A stretch of DNA of 60,757 nt from Bacteroides muris (ex Afrizal et al. 2022) (GCF_004793475.1 NZ_SRYZ01000023.1:1-60757), one strand, 5' to 3'. Shown: positions 8,101 to 17,718, numbered from the stretch's first letter. Notes: generated from the sequence alone by a model not told the origin. Made by a program: numbers and translations.

Positions 8101-8904
8101 TGGACAGAAACAGAATCGTAACAGGCCTTGACGTACATAAAGATGTTTTTTGTGTATTATGCGTCATGACGAGGCCATTATTTTCAAGCAAACTTATGGA
8201 ACGTTAACCACCCAACTGAGACAGATGCGCGATTACATGCTTCTCCATGGAGTCATGGAATGTGAATGGAGACCATGCTGCGTATGGGGACCGGTATGGG
8301 ATAAGTTGTGCGAACACATGGCTTTTCGTCTTGCCAACCCTTATTTCATTAAGCAGCTGCCGGGTTGCAAGAGCGATACAAAGGACGCCTAATGGATAGC
8401 CGAGTGCCAGCTGAAACAGCTTGTTAGGGAGAGTTTTGTACAAACCCAGTAGCTTAGGACATGCGCAAGCTCAATCGCCTCATTTTCAATCTGAGCAAGG
8501 ATATGACCTGCAACAAGAATAAGCTTGACGCGGCCATGTAGCGTTGCGGCTTCTGCTTTAGCAACTACGTTTCCAATACCGATGGCAGGAGTTGTCAGAG
8601 CATCGTACTGGCAATATCGCAGGGCGAGACCGATGCCGAAAAACTTCTCTCACTGGTTCATGGAAGAATGATAAACAAGCATGGGCGGGACAACATCATT
8701 GGAGCGGTGACCGGCAACTTTTCGTCAGTCGACATCACCGTAATCAAGCAGTATTTGGCGATGACAGACTTGATAAATGCTCAGATATCCGAGTGTCAGA
8801 AAGAACACACCGCCTTGTATGAGGGGTATTTCCCTGAACAGTACAGACGCCTGCAAACCATCCCCGGAGTTAAAGAACGCGCAGCCACAGTAATAATTGC
8901 GTGA
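8101..8904 (+). pseudogene. Decayed IS110-family transposase
   Basis: The start (MDRNRIVTGLDVHKDVF) is the N-terminus of a DEDD transposase of the IS110 family. Pieces of the same protein follow in shifted frames: YGTLTTQLRQMRDYMLLHGV and NPYFIKQLPGCKSDTKDA (8150-8389), a C-terminal stretch NKHGRDNIIGAVTGNFSSVD (from about 8671), and LQTIPGVKERAATVIIA (ending at 8901) from the Transposase_20 region. Several stops and frameshifts break the frame, and the last part with its catalytic Ser is missing. The element is dead. Confidence 0.85.
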
Positions 8905-9322
8905 CTTCAGACAGATACTTATAGAAATTGCGTGAGTCGCTTCAAGAACCCGTAACTACTTCTTCTCCAACTCAACTATGTGCAGGTAACCGTCAAGAAG
9001 AAACAAAAGATAAAATACAGGTGGCAGTCACCCGTAAAATTTTTGTCACTGCATAACATCTGTTCACCAATGAAAAAGACTTCATTGACATATATCTCAA
9101 ACGCTTTGAACAACAGCGTCTCATCCAGGGGTAGATAGGACAGCTTGAATCGACAATGGTCATATAAGACTATTCGATATTCCTCTGTCTGCAAAGTAAT
9201 TATCCTTGTGTCTGACAGATGAGTGCGGTTCGCAAATATGTTGATGCTTCCGGTGGGGATTGGACACCGACATAGTACCGTAGAGCCTGTAGAGGAAAGT
9301 AATTCATGATATTAATGACCGT
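8905..9322. other. Degenerate DNA without an intact gene
   Basis: No convincing gene. One frame carries a short helical stretch (NEKDFIDIYLKRFEQQRLIQG) broken by stops on both sides. It may be a relic of the same lost region as the kinase fragment that follows. Confidence 0.5.
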
Positions 9323-9555
9323 GTGCGTCGTTCCAAGGAGCTTATCGAAGCCAAGTGGAGGGTAGAGGAATCCGACCGAATGCAGACACTTTCTTTGGTC
9401 AATATGAGTCATGAAATCCGTATTCCCTTGAATGCCATCGTAGGTTTTCCGAGATGGTTTCTTTTGTAGAGAATGAGGAGGAGAAGAGGGAGTATTTGGA
9501 GTTTATACAGACCAGCAACGGGCACGTCAAGCAGGATATGATGAAGTCATTGCTA
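9323..9555 (+). pseudogene. Histidine-kinase remnant (H-box region only)
   Basis: Reading from 9323, the translation gives a coiled segment followed by [19 protein letters not shown], the dimerisation/phospho-acceptor box of two-component kinases. A frameshift near 9450 moves the continuation ([19 protein letters not shown]) to another frame. The sensor part and the ATPase domain are absent. It is a remnant of a kinase such as the hybrid sensors common in Bacteroides. Confidence 0.75.
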
Positions 9556-9558
9556 AAT

Positions 9559-9594
9559 CCTACTCCCTAGACTGTCTGAAGGAGAGGGAGTAGG
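9559..9594. terminator. Hairpin terminator behind the nucleoside phosphorylase gene
   Basis: CCTACTCCCT (9559-9568) pairs with AGGGAGTAGG (9585-9594), 16-base loop. It is 17 bases past the stop of the leftward phosphorylase gene. Confidence 0.6.
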
Positions 9595-9610
9595 GTTTCT
9601 TGATGGATAC

Positions 9611-10489
9611 TTAGATGCGCTCGAGTACAGTTTTGATAAGAGTGTCTATTGTATTCTTGTATCCCGTGTTTGCTTCTTTTATCAGGCGGTTGGCGATGAC
9701 CATGCATACCGTCATGGCCTTGTGCCCCATCAGGTGGCTTAGGCCTGCCAGAGCGGAACTTTCCATCTCGAAGTTGGTGATGCGGTAGCCGTTGTATTCA
9801 AATTTTTCAATCTTCTCATTCTGGTGCGGGTCGGCAAGCGGCACGCGTAGCTCGCGGCCTTGAGGCCCGAAGAAGCCTCCGGCGGCAATCGTTACGCCAC
9901 GTACCATGTCGTCTTGTGCGATGCGGTCTATCAGTTCAGCATTTGCATCAATAACGTAGGGGGCGGGGGCACACGTGTTACCGGACCATCCCATGTGGTT
10001 GAGGAAGGCACGTTCCATGGGCAGGTCGCACACGGAGTTGCGCCCAGCATAGAAGTTGAGCAGACCATCGAAACCGATAGACTTTTCGGAACATACGAAT
10101 GTTCCTACCGGGGTGTAGGGTTGTAGGCCGCCGCAGGTGCCGATACGCACCAACTCAAGGCTACGTAGGCAAGGCTTTTCTTGGCGCGTTTCGAAGTCGA
10201 TGTTTGCCAGGGCATCCAACTCGTTTATCACGATATCGATGTTGTCACATCCGATACCGGTGGAAACCACTGTGATGCGTTTTCCTTGGTAAGTACCGGT
10301 GATGGTCTTGAACTCGCGGCTTTCCACTTCACATTCCTTGTTTTCGAAATGGGAGGCAACCAGTGCCACCCGTCCGGGGTCGCCTACCAAGATAATCTTG
10401 TCTGCCAGCCATTCGGGCTTTACGTGAAGATGAAATACAGAACCGTCTTCATTGATAATCAGTTCGGAAGAGGCGAAATATTTCTTCAT
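9611..10489 (-). CDS. udp: Nucleoside phosphorylase (uridine phosphorylase family)
   Basis: 292 residues with the PNP/UDP fold landmarks: GDPGRV near the N-terminus (phosphate-binding), a central GTCGGLQP loop, and NFEMESSAL near residue 240, which holds the Glu that binds the ribose hydroxyl. It would cleave nucleosides with phosphate to base and ribose-1-phosphate in pyrimidine or purine salvage. The family fits uridine phosphorylase best, but the substrate cannot be fixed from sequence. It stands alone between two terminators. Confidence 0.85.
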   Translation of the reverse strand: MKKYFASSELIINEDGSVFHLHVKPEWLADKIILVGDPGRVALVASHFENKECEVESREFKTITGTYQGKRITVVSTGIGCDNIDIVINELDALANIDFETRQEKPCLRSLELVRIGTCGGLQPYTPVGTFVCSEKSIGFDGLLNFYAGRNSVCDLPMERAFLNHMGWSGNTCAPAPYVIDANAELIDRIAQDDMVRGVTIAAGGFFGPQGRELRVPLADPHQNEKIEKFEYNGYRITNFEMESSALAGLSHLMGHKAMTVCMVIANRLIKEANTGYKNTIDTLIKTVLERI

Positions 10490-10521
10490 ATACTTGAGGT
10501 TTTAATCTTTTGTTTATAAAT

Positions 10522-10566
10522 AGAAACGCCAGGAACCGATTCTTGTTCACCGATTCCGGCGTTTCT
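10522..10566. terminator. Hairpin terminator of the NfeD-FloA operon
   Basis: AGAAACGCC (10522-10530) pairs with GGCGTTTCT (10558-10566), with further pairing of GGAA/TTCC inside. It is placed between the stop of floA and the start of the phosphorylase gene. Confidence 0.6.
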
Positions 10567-10583
10567 GTCAGTTACTTTTCTAG

Positions 10584-11585
10584 TTATTTACTCAACGGCT
10601 GGCTGGTATTGCCCGTCGTCGGTTTGGCAATGTTTTCGCGCATGGAAGTGTCAGCTTCTATATTCTTCATCCGGTAATAGTCCATGATACCCAGATTGCC
10701 GTTGCGGAATGCTTCGGCCATGGCCTTGGGTACTTCCGCTTCTGCCTCGATAACTTTGGCACGGGCTTCCTGTGCCTTGGCTTTCATTTCCTGCTCTGTG
10801 GCTACGGCCATGGCGCGGCGTTCTTCTGCCTTGGCTTGAGCGATGTTCTTGTCGGCATTGGCTTGGTCTATCTGCAGGGTGGCACCGATGTTCTTGCCTA
10901 TGTCGATGTCGGCGATGTCAATGGACAGAATTTCGAATGCCGTTCCGGCATCCAACCCCTTGCGTAATACCAGTTTGGAGATAGAATCCGGATTCTCCAA
11001 TACGGACTTATGATTCTCTGACGAACCGATGGAAGACACAATACCCTCGCCTACACGGGCCAGAATCGTGTCTTCTCCGGCACCTCCCACTAATTGGCGT
11101 ATATTGGCACGCACTGTTACACGTGCCTTGGCAATCAGCTGGATACCGTCTTTGGCAACAGCTGTTACGGGAGGGGTATCGATTACTTTGGGGTTAACGG
11201 ACATCTGTACGGCTTCGAACACGTCACGACCGGCAAGGTCGATGGCGGTTGCCATCTGGAACGGAAGTTCGATATTGGCTTTAGAGGCGGATACCAGTGC
11301 GTGCACCACCCGCTCTACGTGGCCTCCGGCAAGGTAGTGCGCTTCCAGTTCGTCGCGCGTGATGTTTTGCAATCCTGCTTTATGGGCTTCAATCATGCCG
11401 GGCACAATGATATAAGGAGGGACATTACGAATGCGCATCAGGAAAAGTTGTACCAGCGAGATGTTTACTCCCGATACTTTGGCGGACAGCCATAAGAAGA
11501 ACGGTACATAATGGAAGAAAAGTACCAGGAAGATAATGCCACCTATAATGAGGAAGGCAGTTAAATAAGTTGTGCTTGGATCCAT
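10584..11585 (-). CDS. floA: Flotillin-like protein FloA
   Basis: 333 residues, the usual FloA length. An N-terminal hydrophobic hairpin (about residues 8-32) anchors it in the inner membrane. A SPFH-like middle domain and an Ala/Glu/Lys-rich coiled coil ([19 protein letters not shown] region, about 230-290) follow. FloA organises membrane microdomains and affects membrane fluidity. It lies downstream of an NfeD gene in the same orientation (48-base gap), the partnership known for flotillin operons. Confidence 0.93.
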   Translation of the reverse strand: MDPSTTYLTAFLIIGGIIFLVLFFHYVPFFLWLSAKVSGVNISLVQLFLMRIRNVPPYIIVPGMIEAHKAGLQNITRDELEAHYLAGGHVERVVHALVSASKANIELPFQMATAIDLAGRDVFEAVQMSVNPKVIDTPPVTAVAKDGIQLIAKARVTVRANIRQLVGGAGEDTILARVGEGIVSSIGSSENHKSVLENPDSISKLVLRKGLDAGTAFEILSIDIADIDIGKNIGATLQIDQANADKNIAQAKAEERRAMAVATEQEMKAKAQEARAKVIEAEAEVPKAMAEAFRNGNLGIMDYYRMKNIEADTSMRENIAKPTTGNTSQPLSK

Positions 11586-11633
11586 GAGATTAAATATTAA
11601 TTGTTAGTTATAAATAGGTTGATTTCTGAAACT

Positions 11634-12104
11634 TCACTGCTTGAGCCGTTCCACTAAGAGAACTCCGTTGGCAATACGGTCTACGATAATCGGAGTCTTT
11701 TCGTTCATGAAGCCGTCTGATGACTTTACTTCCACGATGTCCCCGTTGATTTCGGCATAGCCGATGAGAGCCAGGCGGGTAGTGGTGACGCCTACGTCGC
11801 CTACTTTGACTTTTTCCTCAGCACTACGGTCTACTTTGGAAGTGATGTTTTTTTTCAATGCAATTTTGTCAAGTGTCTTGGACCGCATGAACCATATCAA
11901 CGAACCGGTACAGGCCAAGGCAGATATGATAAGCGTAATGGCACCTGCCGTGGTGCCCATATAGGCAAAGGCATAGTAGTTGGCAAAGATGATGCACCCT
12001 CCTGCCAGAAAACCGGCAACGCTGATGCCCGGAGTTACGAATAATTCCACTAAGAACAATATTACTGCTCCTGTAATCAATGCGGCGATAATGAGTATAT
12101 CCAT
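11634..12104 (-). CDS. NfeD-family membrane protein
   Basis: 156 residues with three to four hydrophobic helices in the first 80 residues and a C-terminal OB-fold (KVGDVGVTTTRLALIGYAEI then GDIVEVKSSDGFM) of the NfeD type. It lacks the ClpP-like protease domain of long NfeD proteins, so it is the short form. Short NfeD proteins pair with flotillins at the membrane, which fits the floA gene directly downstream. It starts 8 bases after the TPR protein gene, so all three are probably one transcript. Confidence 0.88.
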   Translation of the reverse strand: MDILIIAALITGAVILFLVELFVTPGISVAGFLAGGCIIFANYYAFAYMGTTAGAITLIISALACTGSLIWFMRSKTLDKIALKKNITSKVDRSAEEKVKVGDVGVTTTRLALIGYAEINGDIVEVKSSDGFMNEKTPIIVDRIANGVLLVERLKQ

Positions 12105-12112
12105 AGTTTTCT

Positions 12113-13543
12113 TTATTTGGTGGCTTGTTTTTCCAGATTGCGCGCCTGAATGGCGGTCTGCTCCATTTCGGCAGACAATTGTCGTACGCGTTGCTCTAAG
12201 TCGAGGATGGCGACAGACATCTTGTCCTTTTCCTGCTTGTTGGCTCGGGAGTATTCCGAACGCATATCTTTCAGTTTCTCCAGCAGTTGCTTGTAGCTCT
12301 GCTCCAGTTGGTTGTATTTGCCATACAAGGCTTTGGCCTGCGGGGAACGGAAATCGTCCAGCCGGTAGTAGGTGGAGTGGTCGTCAATGATGAATTGGAA
12401 ATCGTGCTTCTTGGTGGTCTGCGGCTTTGTGTTGGCAGTGCTCCGAAGCCTTTCCTGGGCGTTCTTTACCGCATCGGTGTCCGTCCATGTGTCCTTGATA
12501 GAGTGAAGTTGTGCCAATGATATTATTTTGTCCGGGTCTATCCTTTCATAGTTGTACACTTGCTTGGATGAATTGGGAATGAATACGTAGATGCACACTT
12601 TGCCTTCGGGCTGGTAGCGGTCGGAGGCAAACCATCCCAAGCCGTTGAACTCGTCAATGACGTACATGTAGTCGTTGTAGGGCGAATTGAACGGCATGCC
12701 CACATTTTCCGGCATCAGATAAGAGTCGGTATTTGTATTGTAACGGGTGACGAAAATGTCATATCCTCCCATCGAGTCAGAGCCATCCGAGGCATAGTAG
12801 ATAGTGATACCGTCCGTAAGTACATAGGGGTAGTTTGCATTCATGGCCTCGTTGATGTTTCCGGGTAACAAGCTGCCATCACTCCATTTGTCCAGCAACC
12901 TGTTGCGCGAAAGGATACTGAGGGTACTGTCCGGTTGCATTTCGCTATAATATAGCTTATTGCCCAGCTCCGTTTCGTATACCGTTCCGCCTTCCTTACC
13001 GGAATTTTTGAAGTAGGTGTCATACATGAACAGCTTGCCCGATTCGGGGCTGATTTTGTATGCATCCAGAAAATTTTTCTTGTCTACTACAAAGCTGTCA
13101 ATGAAGCAAACCTCTTCCACACCTTTCAGCATGCGTAAGTTCGATTTGCTTTTTTCCAATAATTGTTCGGCCTCTTCGGTGGAGCGTTTTCTCTTTCTCA
13201 AGTCGGAAATGTAGGCCTCGTAAGTATTGATGGCATCTTCGAATCGATATAAATCGTTGTATGCCTGGGCCAAATAGAATTGCCCGCTGGGGACACGTTT
13301 CTTGACAGCGCTCTCCAGATGTTTCAAGGCTTCTGCGGGTTCGCCGGTTTCCAGGCAACATACACCATACCATAGGTTGTAATTTCCATTGCCAGGTTGT
13401 GTCTTGACAAGTTTCTTGAAGGTGGGCTTGGCCTCTTCGTATTCTCCCTTCTCGTACAAGGCTTTGACTTCTGCCAGACTTTGTGCGGAAGTCGTTATGC
13501 TCAAAAGCCCGAATAGAATGGAAAGGATATATTTTTTATTCAT
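12113..13543 (-). CDS. Exported TPR and beta-propeller-like (PD40) protein
   Basis: The most likely start (13543) gives 476 residues with a signal peptide ending at about residue 20 (SITTSAQS); an ATG eight codons upstream (13567) is the alternative. Two or three TPR units (about 20-130; YEKGEYEEAKPTFKKL, YLAQAYNDLYRFEDAINTY) precede a region with PD40/TolB-like strands (YVLTDGITIYYASDGSDSMGGYDIF, GLGWFASDRYQPEGKVCIY). The C-terminus is a coiled coil (about 400-475). It resembles periplasmic scaffold proteins of Bacteroidetes (the PorE/OmpA-associated type), without the OmpA domain. The precise role is unknown. First gene of the NfeD-FloA operon. Confidence 0.8.
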   Translation of the reverse strand: MNKKYILSILFGLLSITTSAQSLAEVKALYEKGEYEEAKPTFKKLVKTQPGNGNYNLWYGVCCLETGEPAEALKHLESAVKKRVPSGQFYLAQAYNDLYRFEDAINTYEAYISDLRKRKRSTEEAEQLLEKSKSNLRMLKGVEEVCFIDSFVVDKKNFLDAYKISPESGKLFMYDTYFKNSGKEGGTVYETELGNKLYYSEMQPDSTLSILSRNRLLDKWSDGSLLPGNINEAMNANYPYVLTDGITIYYASDGSDSMGGYDIFVTRYNTNTDSYLMPENVGMPFNSPYNDYMYVIDEFNGLGWFASDRYQPEGKVCIYVFIPNSSKQVYNYERIDPDKIISLAQLHSIKDTWTDTDAVKNAQERLRSTANTKPQTTKKHDFQFIIDDHSTYYRLDDFRSPQAKALYGKYNQLEQSYKQLLEKLKDMRSEYSRANKQEKDKMSVAILDLEQRVRQLSAEMEQTAIQARNLEKQATK

Positions 13544-13653
13544 ATTGATACATGCTGATTTGTTCATAAGGTCAAAAATACAAATTTATCGTGAATAAAG
13601 TCGGTTTCCGTAATTCTATTTTGTTAATTCTTCTTTAAATCGTTCTTTTGCCT

Positions 13654-13661
13654 TACTTTTG
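13654..13661 (+). promoter_or_regulatory. Candidate promoter of ttcA (-7 element)
   Basis: TACTTTTG matches TAnnTTTG and lies 42 bases before the start codon. The leader contains two copies of CATAACT (13682-13696). Confidence 0.45.
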
Positions 13662-13702
13662 CAGCCGGAAGAGCTATAATTCATAACTCATAACTCGTAT
13701 CA

Positions 13703-14452
13703 ATGGCACAATTTACTGAAGAAGAAAAGATGTTGCGCCGCATAGACAAGCGGTTTAGCAAAGGCGTGGTGGAATATGGGCTGATAGAGGACGGCGATAA
13801 GATTCTCATTGGGCTTTCGGGAGGCAAGGACTCTTTGGCGCTGGTGGAATTGTTGGCACGCCGTGCCCGTGTTTATAAACCCCGTTTTTCCGTTATCGCC
13901 GTACATGTAGTGATGAAGAATATACCTTATCAGAGTGATGTAGACTATCTGAGGGAGTACGTAGAGTCGTGGGGTGTGCCTTTTGTGCTCTTTGAAACGG
14001 AGTTTGATGCCACGACCGACACCCGTAAGTCTCCTTGTTTTCTTTGCTCTTGGAATAGGCGGAAGGCATTGTTTACCGTAGCCAAGGAGCAGGGATGCAA
14101 TAAAATCGCGTTAGGCCATCACATGGATGATATTCTGGAGACCTTGCTGATGAATATCACCTATCAGGGAGCATTCAGCTCCATGCCTCCCCGACTGGTG
14201 ATGAAGAAGTTTGATATGACGATTATCCGTCCGATGTGTCTGGTTCATGAGGCGGATTTGATGGAGTTGGCACAAGTGAGGGGGTATCGTAAGCAGGTGA
14301 AGAATTGTCCGTATGAATCACAATCCAGCCGTAGTACAATGAAAGGTATCCTGAAACAATTAGAGGAAATGAATCCTGAGGCACGCTATAGCCTATGGGG
14401 GAGTATGACGAATGTGCAGGAGGAATTGTTGCCTGCAATCATAAAACATTAA
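13703..14452 (+). CDS. ttcA: tRNA 2-thiocytidine biosynthesis protein TtcA
   Basis: 249 residues. PP-loop ATPase motif SGGKDS at 39-44. Cys113-x-x-Cys116 (SPCFLCSWNRR) and Cys203 (KNCPYES) are the three cysteines that hold the iron-sulfur cluster in TtcA and separate it from TilS. It adenylates and thiolates cytidine-32 of certain tRNAs. It is shorter than the E. coli enzyme (about 310) because the N- and C-terminal extensions are missing. It is followed after 21 bases by a DUF486 gene. Confidence 0.9.
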   Translation: MAQFTEEEKMLRRIDKRFSKGVVEYGLIEDGDKILIGLSGGKDSLALVELLARRARVYKPRFSVIAVHVVMKNIPYQSDVDYLREYVESWGVPFVLFETEFDATTDTRKSPCFLCSWNRRKALFTVAKEQGCNKIALGHHMDDILETLLMNITYQGAFSSMPPRLVMKKFDMTIIRPMCLVHEADLMELAQVRGYRKQVKNCPYESQSSRSTMKGILKQLEEMNPEARYSLWGSMTNVQEELLPAIIKH

Positions 14453-14473
14453 CCATTAATTATAAAAACATAT

Positions 14474-14842
14474 ATGAAGGCATTTTATACTATTTTACTA
14501 TTGATTGTATCTAATATTTTTATGACATTTGCTTGGTATGGGCATCTGAAGTTACAAGAGACAAAAATCATTTCCAATTGGCCGTTGTATGCCGTGGTGT
14601 TGTTTTCCTGGGTAATAGCTCTGGCTGAGTATTCTTGCCAAGTCCCGGCCAATCGGATAGGCTTTCTAGGTAATGGAGGCCCATTTTCATTGATGCAACT
14701 TAAAGTAATTCAAGAAGTTATTACATTGATAATCTTTACGGTGTTTACAACAGTCCTTTTCAAGGGAGAAACCCTGCATTGGAACCATTTTGCAGCTTTT
14801 GTATGTCTGGTTCTGGCGGTATATTTTGTATTTTATAAATGA
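14474..14842 (+). CDS. DMT-superfamily membrane protein (DUF486)
   Basis: 122 residues with four predicted membrane helices (about 3-22, 36-54, 72-95, 100-121). The conserved centre WVIALAEYSCQVPANRIG and GPFSLMQLKVIQEVITL is the DUF486 signature. It is a half-size relative of drug/metabolite transporters, so it may work as a dimer; substrate unknown. Probably co-transcribed with ttcA. Confidence 0.9.
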   Translation: MKAFYTILLLIVSNIFMTFAWYGHLKLQETKIISNWPLYAVVLFSWVIALAEYSCQVPANRIGFLGNGGPFSLMQLKVIQEVITLIIFTVFTTVLFKGETLHWNHFAAFVCLVLAVYFVFYK

Positions 14843-14863
14843 TGGGCTAATCGTATTTGCACA

Positions 14864-15880
14864 TTATTTCATATACTTCTCCATTCCTTTTGTTAAAAAC
14901 GTTTGAAGCTTTCCTTCTTCATCCGCATAAATGAAGCAGGCGTCGATATCCGGATGCTCATCCGCTACGCGTTCTGCTTCTTCCAGCCCCATCACCATGA
15001 ATGCTGTGGCATAGGCGTCTGCGCTCATGCAATCTTTGGCGATGACGGTAGCAGACAAGATGCTGTGTTGCACCGGATAGCCGGTACGCGGGTCGATGGT
15101 ATGCGCATATTTCTTTCCGTCTTTGTAGTAGTAGTTGCGATAATTGCCCGATGTAGCCATGCCTAAATCCGTGACTTGCAGCACTGCTTGCAATTCTTGG
15201 TTCACCGCCAATGAGTCATCTATCGGCTTATTCAAACCGATGCGCCAAAGTCTATTCTGAGGGTTTTGTCCATGAACCACCACTTCTCCGCCTATATCGA
15301 CCATGAAGTTGCAGATACCCTTCTTCTTCAGGAGTTGGGCTATGACATCTACTGCATATCCTTTTGCCACAGCGCTGCACGAGAGCATTATACGTGGGTC
15401 TGTTTTCACCACTTTCCCCTCATCGGACAATTTTACTTTTTCGTATCCTGTCATCTCCAGCAGGCTGTCTATCATGGCAGAGTCGGGGAAGTTGCCCTTC
15501 TTGAAACCAAATCCCCAGGCATTGGCCAAAGGGGCAACGGTGATATCGAAGGAACCATCGGTCTCTTGGGAGATTTCCATGCTTCGGTGGAAGACGTTGG
15601 TAAAGAATGTGTCGGGCACAATGTCCTCGTTGCGGTTGATGCGCGTAATAGTCGCCGTATCATTGAAAGGGGACAAGGAACCGTCAAAACGTTTGAGTTC
15701 TGCTTCTATTTCAGCCTTCAGATTCTGGTCGCATTGATAAGTCACTTTATATATCGTACCGAATATCAGTCCATTGTCTGTCTGATAAGGAGTGGCTTGG
15801 TTGTGGCGGGCAAGTATCCAGATGGTGCCCAGCACCAGTAGGGCAATCCATAAAAAATTTCGTTGTACTTTCTTCTTCAT
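14864..15880 (-). CDS. apbE: FAD:protein FMN transferase (ApbE)
   Basis: 338 residues with an N-terminal membrane anchor or signal (about 8-25). ApbE landmarks: SCSAVAKGYAVD (about 178-190), MVDIGGEV, HTIDPRTGYPV and SADAYATAFMVMG with metal-binding Asp. The enzyme attaches FMN from FAD to Thr/Ser of periplasmic-side redox proteins such as Nqr/Rnf subunits. Last gene of the leftward cluster that starts at 19272; gap of 29 bases to mntP. Confidence 0.93.
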   Translation of the reverse strand: MKKKVQRNFLWIALLVLGTIWILARHNQATPYQTDNGLIFGTIYKVTYQCDQNLKAEIEAELKRFDGSLSPFNDTATITRINRNEDIVPDTFFTNVFHRSMEISQETDGSFDITVAPLANAWGFGFKKGNFPDSAMIDSLLEMTGYEKVKLSDEGKVVKTDPRIMLSCSAVAKGYAVDVIAQLLKKKGICNFMVDIGGEVVVHGQNPQNRLWRIGLNKPIDDSLAVNQELQAVLQVTDLGMATSGNYRNYYYKDGKKYAHTIDPRTGYPVQHSILSATVIAKDCMSADAYATAFMVMGLEEAERVADEHPDIDACFIYADEEGKLQTFLTKGMEKYMK

Positions 15881-15909
15881 ATCCTATCTGAGTTTTTACT
15901 TTTTATTAA

Positions 15910-16488
15910 TTAAAAGAAGAGATGCTCTATCAATATCTTGGTACCGATGATGACGAGGATGATTCCTCCCCAAAGTTCGGCGCGCAGTTTGCGGGCTATG
16001 CCACATCCAAAACGGATGCCGAACATCAGGCCGACCATCGACAAGGCGAATGATACAAAACCGATAATCCCGATGGGGGAAAGAATGGCTGAGAATTGCT
16101 TGATGCCGAGGAGTGCAAACGAAACACCTACCGCCAATGCATCGATGCTGGTTGCCACGGCCAGAGCGAGCACCACCTTCAGACTAGTGGGGTTATACTC
16201 GTGCTTGCAACCTTCGTCCTTGAAGGATTCCATTATCATACGTCCACCCAGAAAGGCAAGGATACTGAATGCTATCCAATGGTCGATACTTTCTATCAGA
16301 TGGCTGAAAAAACTTGCGCCTATCCATCCCAGCAGAGGCATCAAAGCCTGGAAAAAGCCGAAACTGATGCTCATCACCAGCATAGGGCGCAGCCGGACGC
16401 GTTTCAATATAATTCCGCTGGCTATAGAAACTGCGAAACAATCCATCGCAAGTCCTACGGCCAGTAGCCAAATCTCTAACCCTGTCAT
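15910..16488 (-). CDS. mntP: Manganese efflux pump MntP
   Basis: 192 residues, six predicted helices arranged as two three-helix repeats. Each repeat has an acidic motif: Asp16 in AMDCFAVSIASG and Asp116 in TSIDALAVGVSFA, the residues needed for Mn(II) export in the E. coli homologue. The start is only 6 bases after the stop of the upstream gene, so no leader riboswitch fits there. It is in the middle of a leftward cluster. Confidence 0.93.
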   Translation of the reverse strand: MTGLEIWLLAVGLAMDCFAVSIASGIILKRVRLRPMLVMSISFGFFQALMPLLGWIGASFFSHLIESIDHWIAFSILAFLGGRMIMESFKDEGCKHEYNPTSLKVVLALAVATSIDALAVGVSFALLGIKQFSAILSPIGIIGFVSFALSMVGLMFGIRFGCGIARKLRAELWGGIILVIIGTKILIEHLFF

Positions 16489-16494
16489 AAGCGC

Positions 16495-17277
16495 TTATAG
16501 AGGTAGTTTATAAGTTATCGTATAGGTTACTCCCATCGTGTTGGAGCCATATTTCCCAAAACCAGGTACATACCATAGGTCGCCGTATTTATCGGCGGAG
16601 GCGGACAATTTGAACTTGAAGCGTAGCGACCAGCCCATGTACAATGCCTTCCAGACGTGCGCCCGGATACCGACACAAAATTCCGCCCATTGCATGGAGC
16701 CTTTCATTCCTTTATGGCTATAGGGCAGGCTGCCTCCCCATATCTCGTCGTCCAGATTCGGATTACCTACGATGCCACCGTATATCGGGTCGTCCACTCC
16801 CAAAGCGTCTACATCGTACTTAATGCTACTTACACCGTAGCGCAAGCCTACGAGTAGCATGTGTCCGTGCTGCTTCTTGTATAGCGTGTTATAGTCCATT
16901 CCTATGCGGAAGTAGGGGGCATTGCTTTTGTAGTGTATGCCTTTGTCGCTCCAGGTGTCCGTGGAGCCATATCCCAGTTCGGCAATAGGGAAGAAGCGGT
17001 TTTTGAGGTTTACGTCCACGGCCACTTCGGAACTCAGGAAATCTCCTCCAAATACGGAACTCCCGATTCCCCACAAGTCCAGGCCCACGGACATGCCGTT
17101 GTATAACGGATAGTGCACCTCTTCTTTCGCGTCCTTCTTCTCCTTCTTGGGAGGTGTTCCCTGGGGGGGAGCGGTAGGATTCCCGTTCTGCGCCTGTAGA
17201 GGGAGGAACATCAGCAGGCAGAGTACCAGACTAATAGAATAACTTAAGATTTTCCTTTCCATAGATGCCTGCTTCAT
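16495..17277 (-). CDS. Exported beta-barrel-like protein (DUF6048 type)
   Basis: About 255-260 residues. Signal peptide (MLFLPLQAQ) followed by a Pro/Lys-rich linker (PPQGTPPKKEKKDAKEE). The rest is alternating beta strands with aromatic ends (YLPMGWSLRFKFKL-like strands, ending TYTITYKLPL), as in small outer-membrane barrels. I recall the family as DUF6048. The start may be 17277 or 17262; both overlap the end of the upstream lipoprotein gene, so coupling is likely. Function unknown. It is commonly paired with the DUF6452 lipoprotein. Confidence 0.75.
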   Translation of the reverse strand: MKQASMERKILSYSISLVLCLLMFLPLQAQNGNPTAPPQGTPPKKEKKDAKEEVHYPLYNGMSVGLDLWGIGSSVFGGDFLSSEVAVDVNLKNRFFPIAELGYGSTDTWSDKGIHYKSNAPYFRIGMDYNTLYKKQHGHMLLVGLRYGVSSIKYDVDALGVDDPIYGGIVGNPNLDDEIWGGSLPYSHKGMKGSMQWAEFCVGIRAHVWKALYMGWSLRFKFKLSASADKYGDLWYVPGFGKYGSNTMGVTYTITYKLPL

Positions 17278-17716
17278 TGTCTTTGATGTATATCGAGTCC
17301 AGAGAGATGCGGGTGAACGTTATGTTCGTGATGGCCTGCTTCATCTGATAGCCGCAATCCATCGATAGGAAATAGGGGGTGTTGGTGTGGCGTATCACCA
17401 TCGTGTCACTCTTAGTCCGGCTGTACTTGAATATCAGCTTGGTGGAATCTTCCGTATAGCGCAATGGCAGGGAGATGTCGTGTACCTTCTTCTGGTTGTT
17501 GATGATGATGGAGTCGGTGCCATATGCCGTCACGGTGAGCGAGTCGAGCGTGTCGTTCTCCACGTATTGGGTTTCGGGGTCTACTCTATAAAGAATGCAA
17601 TTCACCATGGGGCGTGCCGTCATGGAGCAGTCGGCCTCTTCCGAGCAGGAAATGGCTATGCCTGCTATCGGACAAAGGATAGCTCCGAGTATGACAAGTC
17701 TGACTAATTTTTTCAT
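17231..17716 (-). CDS. Lipoprotein of the DUF6452 type
   Basis: 161 residues starting at 17716; the longer frame upstream only shadows the glycosyltransferase gene. A lipoprotein signal ends in GIAISCS (Cys at about 24). The mature part is beta-rich (YRVDPETQYVENDTLDSLTVTAYGTDSI) with paired cysteines that could form a disulfide. It overlaps the next gene by 30-47 bases. The pair probably forms an outer-membrane/periplasmic unit of unknown function. Confidence 0.75.
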   Translation of the reverse strand: MKKLVRLVILGAILCPIAGIAISCSEEADCSMTARPMVNCILYRVDPETQYVENDTLDSLTVTAYGTDSIIINNQKKVHDISLPLRYTEDSTKLIFKYSRTKSDTMVIRHTNTPYFLSMDCGYQMKQAITNITFTRISLDSIYIKDNEAGIYGKENLKLFY

Positions 17717-17718
17717 CG

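Noticed and set aside
8592..8904. Two short intact genes in the IS110 remnant
   Set aside because: Both frames are pieces of the same broken transposase.
16489..16494. Manganese riboswitch (yybP-ykoY) ahead of mntP
   Set aside because: Only 6 bases separate mntP from the upstream gene.
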